From Silurus meridionalis (taxonomy: Eukaryota; Chordata; Actinopteri; Siluriformes; Siluridae), in contig NC_060906.1 of assembly GCF_014805685.1 (NCBI RefSeq), positions 7,780,060-7,844,059 of the forward strand: a stretch of 64,000 nt of DNA, read 5' to 3'. Shown here one piece after another: positions 23,691 to 35,344 of the stretch; within the stretch, counting starts at the first letter, position 1; each line of letters starts with the position of its first letter. The position numbers and the translations under genes were made by a program. Below the pieces are notes generated by a model. The model was given only the letters and a program-made list of their open reading frames with translations, did no database searches and was not told the origin of the DNA.

Positions 23691-24490
23691 CTTCTTCTTA
23701 TTTTGGCTTCTCCTATTAGGGGTCACTACAGCGGATCATCCGTCTCCATACCCCCCTGTCCTCTATATCTGCCTTTTTCAACCCAACTACCTGCATGTCT
23801 TCCCTCACCACATCCATAAACCTCCTCCTTGGCCTTCCTCTTTTCCACCTTCCTGGTGACTCCATCCTCAGAATTCTTCTACTGATATACCCCATGTTCA
23901 AACCATCTCAATCTCGCCTCCCTCACCTTGTCTCCAAAACGTCCTACATGCACTGTCCCTCTAATAAACTTATTTCTAATACTGTCCATCCTTGTCACTC
24001 CCAAAGAAACCTAAACCTTCAGCTCTGCTACCTCCAGCTCCACCTCCTGTTTTTTTGGTCAATGTCACTGTCTCTAAACCATACAACATCGCAGGTCTCA
24101 CCACAGTCCTCTAAACTTTCCCTTTCACTCTTGCAGATAATCTTCTATCACAAATCACTCCTGCCACTCTTCTCCAACATCGCAGGTCTCACCACAGTCC
24201 TCTAAACTTTACCTTTCACTCTTGCAGATAATCTTCTATCACAAATCACTCCTGCCACTCTTCTCCACAGATGTCCATCACAACTGCAAACTGTAAAGGG
24301 CTTAGAGTCGATCCTTGATGCAGTCCAACCTCCACCTTGAACCAGTCTGTCGTTCCTACTGCACACTTCAATGCTCTCACACTGTCCTCATACATGTCCC
24401 ATGACCCTCACATACTTCTCTGACACACCTGACTTCCTCATATAATACCACAATTCCTCTCTTGGCACCCTGTCGTATGCTTTCTCAATT
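23690..24490 (-). mobile_element. Decayed LINE ORF2 C-terminal fragment with internal duplication
   Basis: On the minus strand, 23901-23716 reads RRILRMESPGRWKRGRPRRR and DRGVWRRMIRCSDP, the usual end of this LINE's ORF2. The right part, near 24290-24480, is the reverse complement of the RT stretch also seen at 13860-14060 (for example 'gtccaacctccaccttgaac'). A 91-bp direct tandem duplication is visible at about 24087-24270. No frame is intact. Confidence 0.85.
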
Positions 24491-25030
24491 CAGTTCAATT
24501 CAGTTCAATTCATTTTTATTTGTATAGCGCTTTGAGACAATGAACATTGTCTCAAAGCAGCTTTACACAGATAATGTGGTGATTAAAAGTAAATATGTTC
24601 TTTGTAAGTAAGTTTGTCCCTGATGAGCAACTGTGGCAAGGAAAAACTCCCCGAAATGGCATAAGGAAGAAACATTGAAAGGAACCAGACTCAAGAGGGA
24701 ACCCATTCTCATCTGGGTTGCACCGAATGTCCATTTGAAGCAGATATACAATGTTGCGGGATACAGTGATGATGATCAGAAGCGAACTGTATTCATGAGT
24801 CAGTGTAGCAGACTGTTGACATTAACTACAGTCCAATCCATCCTCAAAGCTCCCGTTCTTACTCTGGAATTTCATGGAACCACCAAGGCATTGATGAGAA
24901 ACCGTCCCAAGCTGCACAGAGAACCTGCGAAGAGAACACTATCCAGAGGCAGGCCTGGACGAAGTGGGAAGATCCACGGAGGGGAGAGGGGCAGGAACAG
25001 TGGTCATGGGCACCTCAGGAGCATTTTTAA
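24485..25030. repeat. Repeat family A copy (long, inverted)
   Basis: Starts with 'ttcaattca' repeats and 'tttgtatagcgctttgagac', then 'ctcaaagcagctttacacag', 'ggaaaaactccccgaaatgg' and 'gaaccagactcaagaggg'. The 165-codon ORF on the plus strand here is repeat-derived, not a gene. A (GA)n run follows at 25038-25078. Confidence 0.75.
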
Positions 25031-25034
25031 CTCG

Positions 25035-25037
<3 letters not shown>

Positions 25038-25078
<41 letters not shown>
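25038..25078. repeat. (GA)n microsatellite
   Basis: About 41 bases of GA at the end of the family A copy. Confidence 0.95.
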
Positions 25079-25081
<3 letters not shown>

Positions 25082-25609
25082 GACAGGAAGAGAAGGATAT
25101 GGATTATTAAGTGTCCTTATTGTTGGATGAAAGTTAATGGCAGTTGGGACTCTGGCAAGACTCGCTATGGCAGCATAACTAAAAGGGAGAACCAGAAGGT
25201 AACACAGACATGAGGGATCTTTGGGATCAGAGATGACCCACCACCGTCAACAAACCTGAGTGAATGTGTGGGAGTGAGGGGACGACAGCATACAAATATC
25301 CCAGTTCACCAAAACACTCTATATCCATGTTCCCTCCAGATCTGAGCCTTTACCCAAGAAAAAAAAAAAAAAAAAAATTGTGTGTAAATCCACAAACACA
25401 CAATGCAGCTCTTTCTGACCTTCTCTATACTTCTCCATCAACATTCTCAAAGCATCCGTGGTGCTCTTCCTCTGCATGAAACAATACTGTTGTTTACAGA
25501 TTCCTGTATTCCCCTGTAGTTACTGCAGGTTTGCACATATCCCTTATTCTTAATACTTCCTCTTATTATACAATGTTCCTTTATTTATTACCTACTTACC
25601 TACCTACCT

Positions 25610-25646
25610 ACTCACTCACTCACTCACTCACTCACTCACTCACTCA
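25610..25646. repeat. (ACTC)n microsatellite
   Basis: Tetranucleotide run of 'actc', preceded by 'ctacctac' tetramers. The stretch 25079-25610 has a poly-A patch near 25360 and nothing else recognised. Confidence 0.95.
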
Positions 25647-25689
25647 AAAGCCTGATACTATAATTGTTCGGATTAATTTATTTTCTCAT

Positions 25690-26045
25690 TAAACTACACT
25701 CAGTACCCCATAATTCCAAAGTAAAAACAGAATTCTAGAAATGTCTGTAAATGTTTTTAAATGAAAAACGTTAAGTATCACATGTTCATACTGTACGTAT
25801 TCAGACTCCTTGCGACAACACTTGAAATGAAGCTAAGCTAAGCTGCCTTCCGTTTCTCTTGAATAATTGCTGAGATGTTTTAACACCTTGACTGGAGTCT
25901 ACCTGTGGTAAATTAAATCAATTGGGCATGATTTGGAAGAGACACACCTCTCTATATAAGGCTTAGAAGACAGGACTGTTGCATGGCACAGATTTGGGTG
26001 AAAAAATTGCTGCGGCACTAAAGATATGGGGTACTGGGTGTATAA
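25690..26045 (+). mobile_element. Tc1-like transposon relic, 5' part
   Basis: Shows the familiar Tc1-element order: 'taccccataattccaaagta', 'cagaattctagaaatg', 'attcagactccttg', 'ggcatgatttggaagagaca' and 'acctctctatataaggc', then the degraded start of the transposase region ('gacaggactgttgcatgg'). It is cut off at a (TG)n run at 26073. The transposase is not intact. Confidence 0.75.
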
Positions 26046-26063
26046 TAATATGTATGGTGTATA

Positions 26064-26072
<9 letters not shown>

Positions 26073-26126
<54 letters not shown>
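26073..26126. repeat. (TG)n microsatellite
   Basis: About 54 bases of TG at the break of the Tc1 relic. Confidence 0.95.
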
Positions 26127-26127
<1 letters not shown>

Positions 26128-27830
26128 TGGTTGGTCATCTGTGCAAATGAGCTGTATATATTTTAAACATGTAAGAACTGGGACATAATGCATAAAAAAA
26201 TCTCGAACACTTTAGGGATGACAAATGTTTGAGCAGAATGTGCAACCCTAAGAATAAAAGCTTTAAAACTGCCACCAACCTTCAAAGTTAGATGCTCAGT
26301 ACTTCTATTCTCTACACCACCAAATAGTCTATAAATTGTTATATTACAGCATGGTAATACTGATAAAAATGTTTCATGTAGGGCAGTCTCAGACAGAAGC
26401 TGCAAAAAAGGAGAAGCTTGAAAGAAAACTTGCAAACAAAAACCAAAGAACAACCACAAAATGTGTCCAAAAACAGGCACAGGTCAGAAGATATGCAAAC
26501 TAGGCAAGGCAAGTTGAACAGCAAAGTGAAAATCTAAAACAAAGGCTTGGTAACTGTTAATGAAAACAGAGTAACACAGAGCGTCTACTTCACAAGGATT
26601 GTGTGTTAAACAGTGTGTTTGTGTCTCAGGTGTGTGATTGAGCACAGGTGTGCAAAGTAAGTATCTGGGGGATTGGGATCAGGAAAAATGTATGTGTCAT
26701 GGGAGTGTGTGGCAGCCATCTGTAAAACCCCTGGTGATTCTCTTGGTTACTGAAGTCACTGCTGAATTCAGATCTAACAACAGGATATACATAGTGTGTG
26801 ATTCACGTTATAGGCTCATTTGGTTGTATTAATGACAAGGTTCCAATATTAAGGTTTTTATGTTTTATTAAAAGAACAAACATCTTTGATGTTTATTTGT
26901 AGATGAAGACTGATACAGGGAAACACCATGACAATGGTATTAGATCATTGCTGCAGGATCGTGTCCTGATTGTGAAAATCAGGACACAAGTGTGGATTTG
27001 TAGTTGAATCAAGCGTGAAAGACATGCGTTTTTTTAATATCAAGGAATGAACATGAATTGAAGACAAAAGCTAGACAATGAACGAGGTGCAAGACGTGTC
27101 CTGAAAAACACATTTTTGTTAACCAAAATGCAAATAATTTCGATGTGAGCAAGTAAGGTGCAGTGACTGATAGAAAATGTACATTTTTCCAATTTGACCA
27201 AGACCTTGACAAGTATCGTTTAAACGATATAATGTGATATCCAAGTGTGACATCATTGAACTAAAAGAATATGGCTTTCCTGATACTGTTATTAGAGTCA
27301 AGGCATTTCTTACTAGTCACATGTACATTAAAACAAACAAATGTTTTTATGCCAGATATATCCTTAAAATATTCTTCAAATTGGAAAGAAACCTATTAAA
27401 GAGGAAACATAATCAGACCTTGAACTTATTTGAATTCCTTTCATAATCTAATCAGTCCATCAGCTGGTTACGATGATAATTCCTTATAAATCCTACAAAC
27501 ATCCTACAAACGTTCTTAACCGGAATCTCTGATGGACTAATGGGTGAAGGGACAAATACTCTGGATTTAATTATGTATAATGCATTAATACTGCAAGCTG
27601 TTAAAAGAGAGCATGTGTTTTTTTTTCTTTTGAATAATTCAATTTTGACTCAGATACAATGCTACACTTCACAAACCAAATGCTTAGTCAAATACACTGT
27701 TAGTCACAAATGCTTAGTCACAAACCATTTTTATTAGGCACCTCCTGTTTTAAGTGTTTTATTATAAATTTTTAGAGAACAAACGGGAACAAAAAGAGAG
27801 AGGAACCAAAATATGCAGATGTGCATGCAC
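26127..27830. other. Intergenic, nothing recognised
   Basis: AT-rich single-copy-looking spacer with no supported exon. The only structured item is an 11-bp perfect hairpin (GTGTCCTGATT at 26961-26971, with its complement at 26977-26987). Confidence 0.5.
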
Positions 27831-27834
27831 GTAG

Positions 27835-28165
27835 ACCGGTCATGAAATGATAACATTATAAGTGGTGAAGTGAATAACACTGATTATTTCTTCTTCATCA
27901 CCTGTTAGTGGGTGGGATATATTAGACAGCAAGTGAACAGTTGATGTGTTAGAAGCAGGAAAAATGGGTGAGCGTAAGGATTTGAGCTAGGGAAATTGTG
28001 ATGTTTAGATAACTGGGTCAGAGCATCTCCAAAACTGCAGCTCTTGTGTGATGTTCCTGGCCTGCAGTGGTCAGAATCAAAATGGAAGGAACAGTGGTGA
28101 ACCGGCGACAGGGTCATGGGGACAGACGAGTTACTGTAGCTCAAACTGCTGAAGAACTCCTACAT
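27835..28165. mobile_element. MITE-like repeat family B fragment
   Basis: Contains 'cacctgttagtgggtggg', 'catctccaaaactgcagctc' and 'aggaacagtggtgaaccgg', in the same order as the left and middle of the copy at 5998-6498. The right end is missing. Confidence 0.7.
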
Positions 28166-28599
28166 AATAAATTACCCTGGTTGAATACATGCATTTGAAG
28201 CCATACAATTTGTTATTTTGAAAAATAAACACAGACTTGAACAAGAATGTGATTTATTTTTTCCCACGACTGTATTAAATGCATATGTTGTTCCAAATAA
28301 ATGAAGTAGTCTACATGTAGTCTACAAAATTGTTTTCTAAACCTAATTGATTTGTAAGAATGGTTGATTTGGAGGCTATATATGGTTATAAGCAACATAT
28401 ACAGTATATGGTCTGGTTTCTATTACAGTAACCCTAACTCCAGCTCCTAAACAATAATCTATAAAATATTATTGGAAAATCAGGAGGAAAAACAATAAAC
28501 CTGCAAACCTGCTTATATTTTTCATCAGCTGCAATCTTGTGTTGTATGCGCTTTGGTTTGCATAAACCTAAAGCAAGCCATAGTCTATTGTTTTATTGC

Positions 28600-28900
28600 A
28601 TTCAATTCAATTTTTATAAAATGTCATTTGTATAGCCCTTTAAATAGTGGACATTGTCTTAAAACAGATTTATATAAATAACTAGACTATGAATGTACAT
28701 TTGTACCCAAAAACCTATTGTATTGTTATTAGTAAAACCAAGTTTGGGATCTCAAATCAATCAAATCAAATCAAATTTTATTCATCACATACACATACAT
28801 ACAGGGTACGACATGCAGTGAAATGCTTTATACGACGGTCCGGCATGAGGGGAATAGGATGGGGAAAAAGAAAAGAAGCAGATAAATATAGTATAAAGTA
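28600..28900. repeat. Repeat family A fragment followed by a LINE/SINE tail
   Basis: 28600-28690 is an inverted family A end ('tttgtatagccctttaaata', 'aaacagatttatataaat'). 28755-28860 starts with 'atcaaatcaaatcaaatttt' and contains 'cagtgaaatgctttatacga', a common fish non-LTR element tail on the minus strand. No ORF. Confidence 0.6.
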
Positions 28901-30337
28901 TAAAAAAAACTATATGAAATAAAATATAACAATATAAGATATAAAAAGATATATAAAGATATATAAAGACATATGTATGTGCTTTAGATTTGTGCTCTAT
29001 GTCTATGTGTATGTGCTCTAGTTTAAAGGATCTGTATGTGCTCTAGTTTTTGTAACATGTTACACAGATAGAATATTTCTATTAAATGGATTATTAAAAG
29101 AATATTTACCCACTTTGCTCGAAACATTTATATCCAACATAATGTGGTATTAAATAGAAAAATTACGACCATGTAAACCTTTAAAATCAAATTATTTTAC
29201 ATTGTATTCCTTGCCACAGATCATCAAGGACAAAGTTAAACTTATAAAGAACATCTTATTCATTCCTTATCACCACATTGTTAAAATCGCTATACAAATA
29301 AAAATTAATTGAATTTTATTGAGTGTGCTTTAAAAATATTATCATGACTTAGGCGCATATGGTGCACTTCTGCCAGTGAACCAGCAAGTGGCACCAAAAC
29401 CTCACTAAACACAAACAAGGGTTTGTAGCGTATACGCCCTGGTGTACATCGAAAACAACCTCACAGCTGTGTAAGCCGAACCCCATACCTGATTCCAGAT
29501 GTGTGTGTCAGAAAAACCCTGGACTACGGCGGCAACTGCAGGTCTTTCTGATGTCCAATTTGCATTGCAAATGTAAGTAGACCTTTACTGCATGAAACAG
29601 TGTGGCATGATGAAGAAGCATTGAAGCTCTGCAATGAAATGCATAAGAGCAGTCACAGCACAGGCTGTGGGATCATTGTGTAATAAATGGCGCACCGGTA
29701 TATACTGCAAAGGCTGTATAAGTAATGTCAAAGAAGCTGACTAGGCTTTACAGGCTTAAATATGAACTTGTGATCAGTGTGAGGGAATGATTTGGATTAT
29801 ATTATATTGTCATTTGTAGAATGGTTGGGCAGAAATAAAGATGTCAAAATGCTCTAGAAAATACAGAATGTATTGAAAAAGAGACTTTTGCAAGCCTGTT
29901 TTTACTTCGGACAATATATTAAGAGTAGCAATGCGTTTACTCCATCAAGAAGGAGCATGCTTTGTAATACCATGATTCCTTATACTCTAATGTTCAGCAT
30001 ATGTAAAGCAGAAATGCTACACAGATCATGCATACCATTAAGCCCACAGACAGGTGACATAAATAACATTGATTGTCTGTTTACAATTGCACCTGTGGAG
30101 GAATAGGATATAGCCTGCCTGGTGTATATTTACAGGAGAGCACCTGCTACAACAATTGCTGAAAAAGTAATTGCTAACTATGATAGAAAGATATCAGAAT
30201 AGAGAGCAGCACAGCTTGCTGACCATCACATAATGCTCATGCTGACCCTTGTGCAGCACTTAAGGCTCTTGGCAAGAGAGCATCAAAACTGGAGCAGGAT
30301 GCAGTAAAAGAAGGTGTCCCGGGTATGATGCATCAAG
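28900..30337. other. Intergenic, mostly unrecognised
   Basis: A fragment near 29225-29322 resembles the end of repeat family A ('cgctatacaaataaaaatt'). The rest, including the less AT-rich stretch 29350-29560, holds no exon or named element I can support. Confidence 0.5.
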
Positions 30338-30600
30338 GTTTCAATTCAATTCAATTTCATTCCATTAGATTTTATTTATATATCATTTTTAACAATGGAC
30401 ATTGTCCCAAAGCAGCTTTACAGATATACAGGGGTTATGAAGTTGGAATGCACAAGTTTAGTGCCTTTAAGTTTATTCCTTATAAGCCAGTGGAGACTAT
30501 GGCATAAAAAAACTCACTGAGATGGTATGATTAAGAAACCTTGAGAGGAACCAGACTGAAAAGGAACCTCATCCTCATCTGGGTGACACCAAATATAGAT
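30338..30600. repeat. Repeat family A copy (inverted)
   Basis: 'ttcaattcaattcaatttca', 'ggacattgtcccaaagcagc', 'ttgagaggaaccagactg' and 'cctcatcctcatctgggtga' follow in order. It ends ~165 bases before the cnst start codon, so it lies in the promoter or 5' UTR region of cnst. Confidence 0.8.
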
Positions 30601-30765
30601 TCATTACAGTGCCATCATTGTTAAGGTGTGCAGATTAGTGATCTTCTTCATGGATCTTTTTTTTTTCAAAAAGCTGTTTTTAAATGATAATAAATAAATA
30701 ACATTCTGTTTGACAGATTGGAACATTGAATAAGGAATGATCACCTATCAGAATGCTTTAAAGGT

Positions 30766-31003
30766 ATGGGAGATCCCAAACCAGAAGAGTACACGAGAGG
30801 AAACTATGATCCTATTCTTCCCTGTTCTAGTCCAGAAACCATCCCCAGTTCAGACCTCTTTGCTTCTCATGAAAATCAAGACAAGTTGATAATAATAGGA
30901 GGTTTCGATTTGGTGGTAGAAAAAACACACATTATGAAGAACAACCCAGAAAAGAAATATGAGAAGAACAGCAAAAGGGTTTCCTCAGATACTACTGAAT
31001 CAG
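30766..31003 (+). CDS. cnst: cnst exon 1 (coding)
   Basis: ATG at 30766. The donor is 'gaatcag|gtaaat'. The 238 nt end in phase 1. Encodes a polar N-terminus starting MGDPKPEEYTRGNYDP. This part is poorly conserved in the family, so an additional upstream coding exon cannot be excluded. Confidence 0.75.
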
Positions 31004-32822
31004 GTAAATTCATTTGTGCACTGCAGTAAACAGGTCTTAGCTTTCTTTCACATTTTGCACATTAACGTTACATAATTTCACATAATTTGCAAATCAATGT
31101 ACACATTTAAACCTGTGGACTTTCATATATGTCTCATATATGTCATCATTTATACTATTTATATCTTAGCAATTCTTCAAAAATGGATTTAAACAGGAAG
31201 CAGTGTATTGTCCCTTACCATCTTATAGTCTCATTTTATAACATTTGAAAACATGTCCTAGTATGCTATCACACTAAGTAGCACTGCCACACCTAAAACT
31301 CAAGTTCTGTTTAACCCCTTCAAACCATCAAATTTTGTCTCTTTTATTTCCTCGTACTGTATATGCTTTTGTATGTCTTGGAGGTACCTCTGTAACTGTT
31401 GCGAACTATCAGTTCTTCAAATCTGGAGATGAATTAACTTCTTATTTTTTTTAGTGACTTTGTATAGCACTCACATGTGGTTTTTTTTCTTTGACAAGCT
31501 TCAATGCCACTAGCAAAGCCGAGTAGCCTCCTTCATAATAATGTGTTCATACCAGGGACTATGTTATGATGAAATGATGAAATACTAACATGTGTAGGTT
31601 CCATTTTTCTGTTCGGCCCATAATTCCTATTAGGTCTGATAGAGCAGGTTAAAAAAGTGCTTCAAATATATTTGTCATCTGATAGCTTGTTTTGGATATA
31701 ATGACAGTGATATTGTTTGTATGATTGTGGTGTAGGTAACAGTACTCCAGGGCCCAGCCCTGCATTTGTGGCCGCATTAAGCACTCTGGGTGAACACAAC
31801 GATCACATGCTCTTGCCTCGCTCATTACATCAGGTTGGTATGATTAGCGATATATTAGATGTGCAGTCTTGTGCCTAGACATTAAAGATGCAGAGCTTTT
31901 CCATGAAGTTTAAATTGAGTAATTTTTTCACTAGTTTTCAAAAGATTTCACTAGTTTTCTCTTCAATGACAGATACACAAGCTAGGATTACATTATTATT
32001 TTTATTTTTATTATTTTATTATTTTTCATGTCTTTGCCATGAAACATTCTTGTGTGTATTAAAGGCCTACTAGATGTTTTAGAGCAGAGATGCCCAAATG
32101 TTTTCCTATGAACGAGGGCCATTGAAATTTAAATGCTCCATTAATCCAAACTGTATTCTTTGAAAGTTGTTCTCGTTCATCTCATTTACGATCTCACAAT
32201 ATTTAAAAATAAGTAAATAGAAAAAATGACTCTGTACTCTGTTTATCTTATGCAGTTCTTGTTTAGCAAAACAATCTGGATTACTGTATAATAGAGTTCA
32301 TTGCCTAATACAGCTGTTTAGTGACCTCTAATGAGAGATCTGCTCCTTATTCTTCCCTCTTCTTATATAAGACACAGTGGGCCAAAACAAAGCTACATGT
32401 CCTAGTTTGGACATCTCTGTTTTAGATAGAAACTCTTGACAAGAACTGGGTTAAAGACCAGATTGCTGTTAATACATTTTAGGAAAGATTTTAAACCCAT
32501 GACTTTCAAGCCCGAGACATTGTAAAACCAGATACAATAATTATCAAAGCGTCACTTTGGAATGGCTGAAGCTGATTTCGGTGCTAATGTTAATGTTATA
32601 AAACCTAAAATTAATGCCAATTCCTCACTGGGCTGCAATGAAGCAGGCTTTATTTCTCTAAAAATGTATCTTTGTTATAGATAGCAGAAGCATATTTTCT
32701 TGAAGAGGACTGTATCCTTTTTATGATGGCACAAAAATATTGCTGGTGGTAGAGTACATTTTGAATATCATATTTCAGAAATATTCTATACAATAATCAG
32801 AGTTAAATTTGACATTTTCTAT

Positions 32823-32857
<35 letters not shown>

Positions 32858-33637
32858 TATTTATTGTATGTAAAAAAGTGTAGATGTTATAAATTTAATA
32901 AAATGTATAGCTACGGCAGGTACATACTATGAACACCGTTACTGGTGTTACCTTTAACTTGCTGACTGTGTCAGATCAGTGGGCAATTCAGTTCCTGAAT
33001 TTGGAGATGTTATATCATGAGAGACTGCTTTCCAACTTGGCCTCCATGCAGAGGGACTGGGGTAAGTGAGCTAAAACCTTTACACAGCTGTAGCATAGTA
33101 GCATACTCTTCAGTTCAGCAACTAATTATGGACAATTGGAGGTCTTTTTTAACTTAAAGATTTTAAAGATGAACATTTAGCTAGTAAAACACTATTATTT
33201 GGCAATTTGCAATAAAATGTAAAACATCCACATCTGCAACTCTTACAAATATTTGTAGACACATGACCATAAGATTGTGCTTGTGCAGATTCACCTTAGA
33301 AAAGTGATAGTAAAGTTAGGAACTGATGTAGGTGAGGAGGCCTGGGGTGCAGTCAGCATTCACATTCATCCCAAAGGTGTTTAATAGGATTGAGGTCAGA
33401 ACTCTATAGCAGGAGATCTTCCACTCCAACACATGTAAAGCACATCTTCAAGGAGCTGGCTTTGTGCACAGGGGTATCATTATGCTTTGGAAGGTTTGGA
33501 TCTCCTAGTTTAAGTGAAACCACATATAGCTGGAAAAGTCAGGTGTCCAAATACTTTTGGCATATAGTATGTATTCGACAATAATATCTCTATTGCAAAG
33601 GCAAAATATGTTGATGATATTTGTAGTGTATTTTCAC

Positions 33638-33687
<50 letters not shown>

Positions 33688-35300
33688 GCCATGGCTACGT
33701 TTAGACTCCCACTGGAAGACTGTCTCTCAAGCCAAAAATCGTTCTCCTGTAAATACCCACTCTACCGAGGCTGAAACAAAATGCATGAGCTCCCTGAGTC
33801 GCATCTGCCGAACACACCAAAGGTATAAAAAACATGAATGGGAATCATTTTGCCCCTGAGAGCAAGGGGATTATTATTCAAAAAATCTAAAAAAATATAA
33901 ACAAAAATTGCTTATAAAAGAACCCAGAACAACATCTATAAAACTGCAGGCCTCAATTGTTTCAGTTAAAGTCAGTGTTCATGATTAAACTATAATAAAG
34001 ACACAGGGGAAAAATGACAAATGATGGTTTTCTCCTGCTTTACTGTGTCTATTCTGTGGACTGGTTTATTGTGTCAGTACTAATCAAGTCTCCTGTTTTT
34101 ACATCATAATGAACAGTCTATACGTAAGCACAGCAGCTCTGCTCTTTAATTAGCATAACCTAAAGTGTTAATTAATACATTAATTAACAAACACGTACTA
34201 GCATGTAATGCAAATGTAGTATTCAGTGTTTACACATGATATGGTGTAGCTAAGGTTAGTTCTTGATTAGTATATCCCTAAACCCATCATTAGTTTATAA
34301 TAAAGTAACATTTAGTTTACATATTACTACATGCTTATTTATGTACTGTTAATGTAAAGTGTTACCAAATATAAAATCAGGACTTTTTTGAAGCCCTGTA
34401 AATGTGTTCCTGAGTGAACCCAGCTGTCCCCTGCCCTAAAACAGATTCGTGCTCAGACAAGAAACCACACCTTATTAATAATGCATTCCTGAATTTATGA
34501 TTTTTGCCTTTTTCCCCCTCAAGTATTAGCTTTCTTCTAAAAATATAGTCATTACAGTGCAGCAGTGGAGATTTAATAATTATTAAACATACAGATAACA
34601 TGCCTGAACTCTGCTTCTCTCTCCCCAGACCTAATTGCAGTGTTGAAAAGGTAAGATATAGAGTTAGTCTATTTATAGAATAGGAATGACTGAAATATAT
34701 TGTTATATACAGTAAGTAATTCAGTATTCATTGTTACATAATTTGTATTACACAGTTGTGTATTACAACATTAATTATTAGCCTTATTATTTCATTTTAT
34801 TTGCATGGATGATAACTGTATTTCATTGTCACTGTCTTTGTACACTGACAGTAAAAATATATTTTGAACCTTAACCTCTCTGGGATCTGACAAAGCAGGT
34901 ATCCAAGCTGAGCATAAAAGTAGGAGAGCAGACAAGTTCAATAAATTCCACTAAAATGAAGGAGTGGACTGAACAGACACCAGAAGATGAGGCGAGGGAG
35001 AGCGACGAATCTCTATACCCATCTCAAAGTTTGATGAAGGAGGTTGAAGAGAAAGAAGCCACCAGGCTCATTGAAGTTGAGGAGGTAAGAGGACTCCTGT
35101 ATACTGTGGTCATGAACATAAACACAGTATATTTACCACACTAAAGCTTAAAAGTTCCATTGTTTGTCTTTCAGAAATATTTGATTCGTCATGATTTACC
35201 ATGATCTATCAGACAGCACCTAATATAACTACTGTTCCATTTTAAATAACTTTACATTTGTAGTGGTGTCACTTAGAGTCTATAGGCATTATTATGATTA

Positions 35301-35344
<44 letters not shown>

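Noticed and set aside
24633..25130. 165-codon ORF as a gene
   Set aside because: It is the translation of a repeat family A copy and ends in a (GA)n run.
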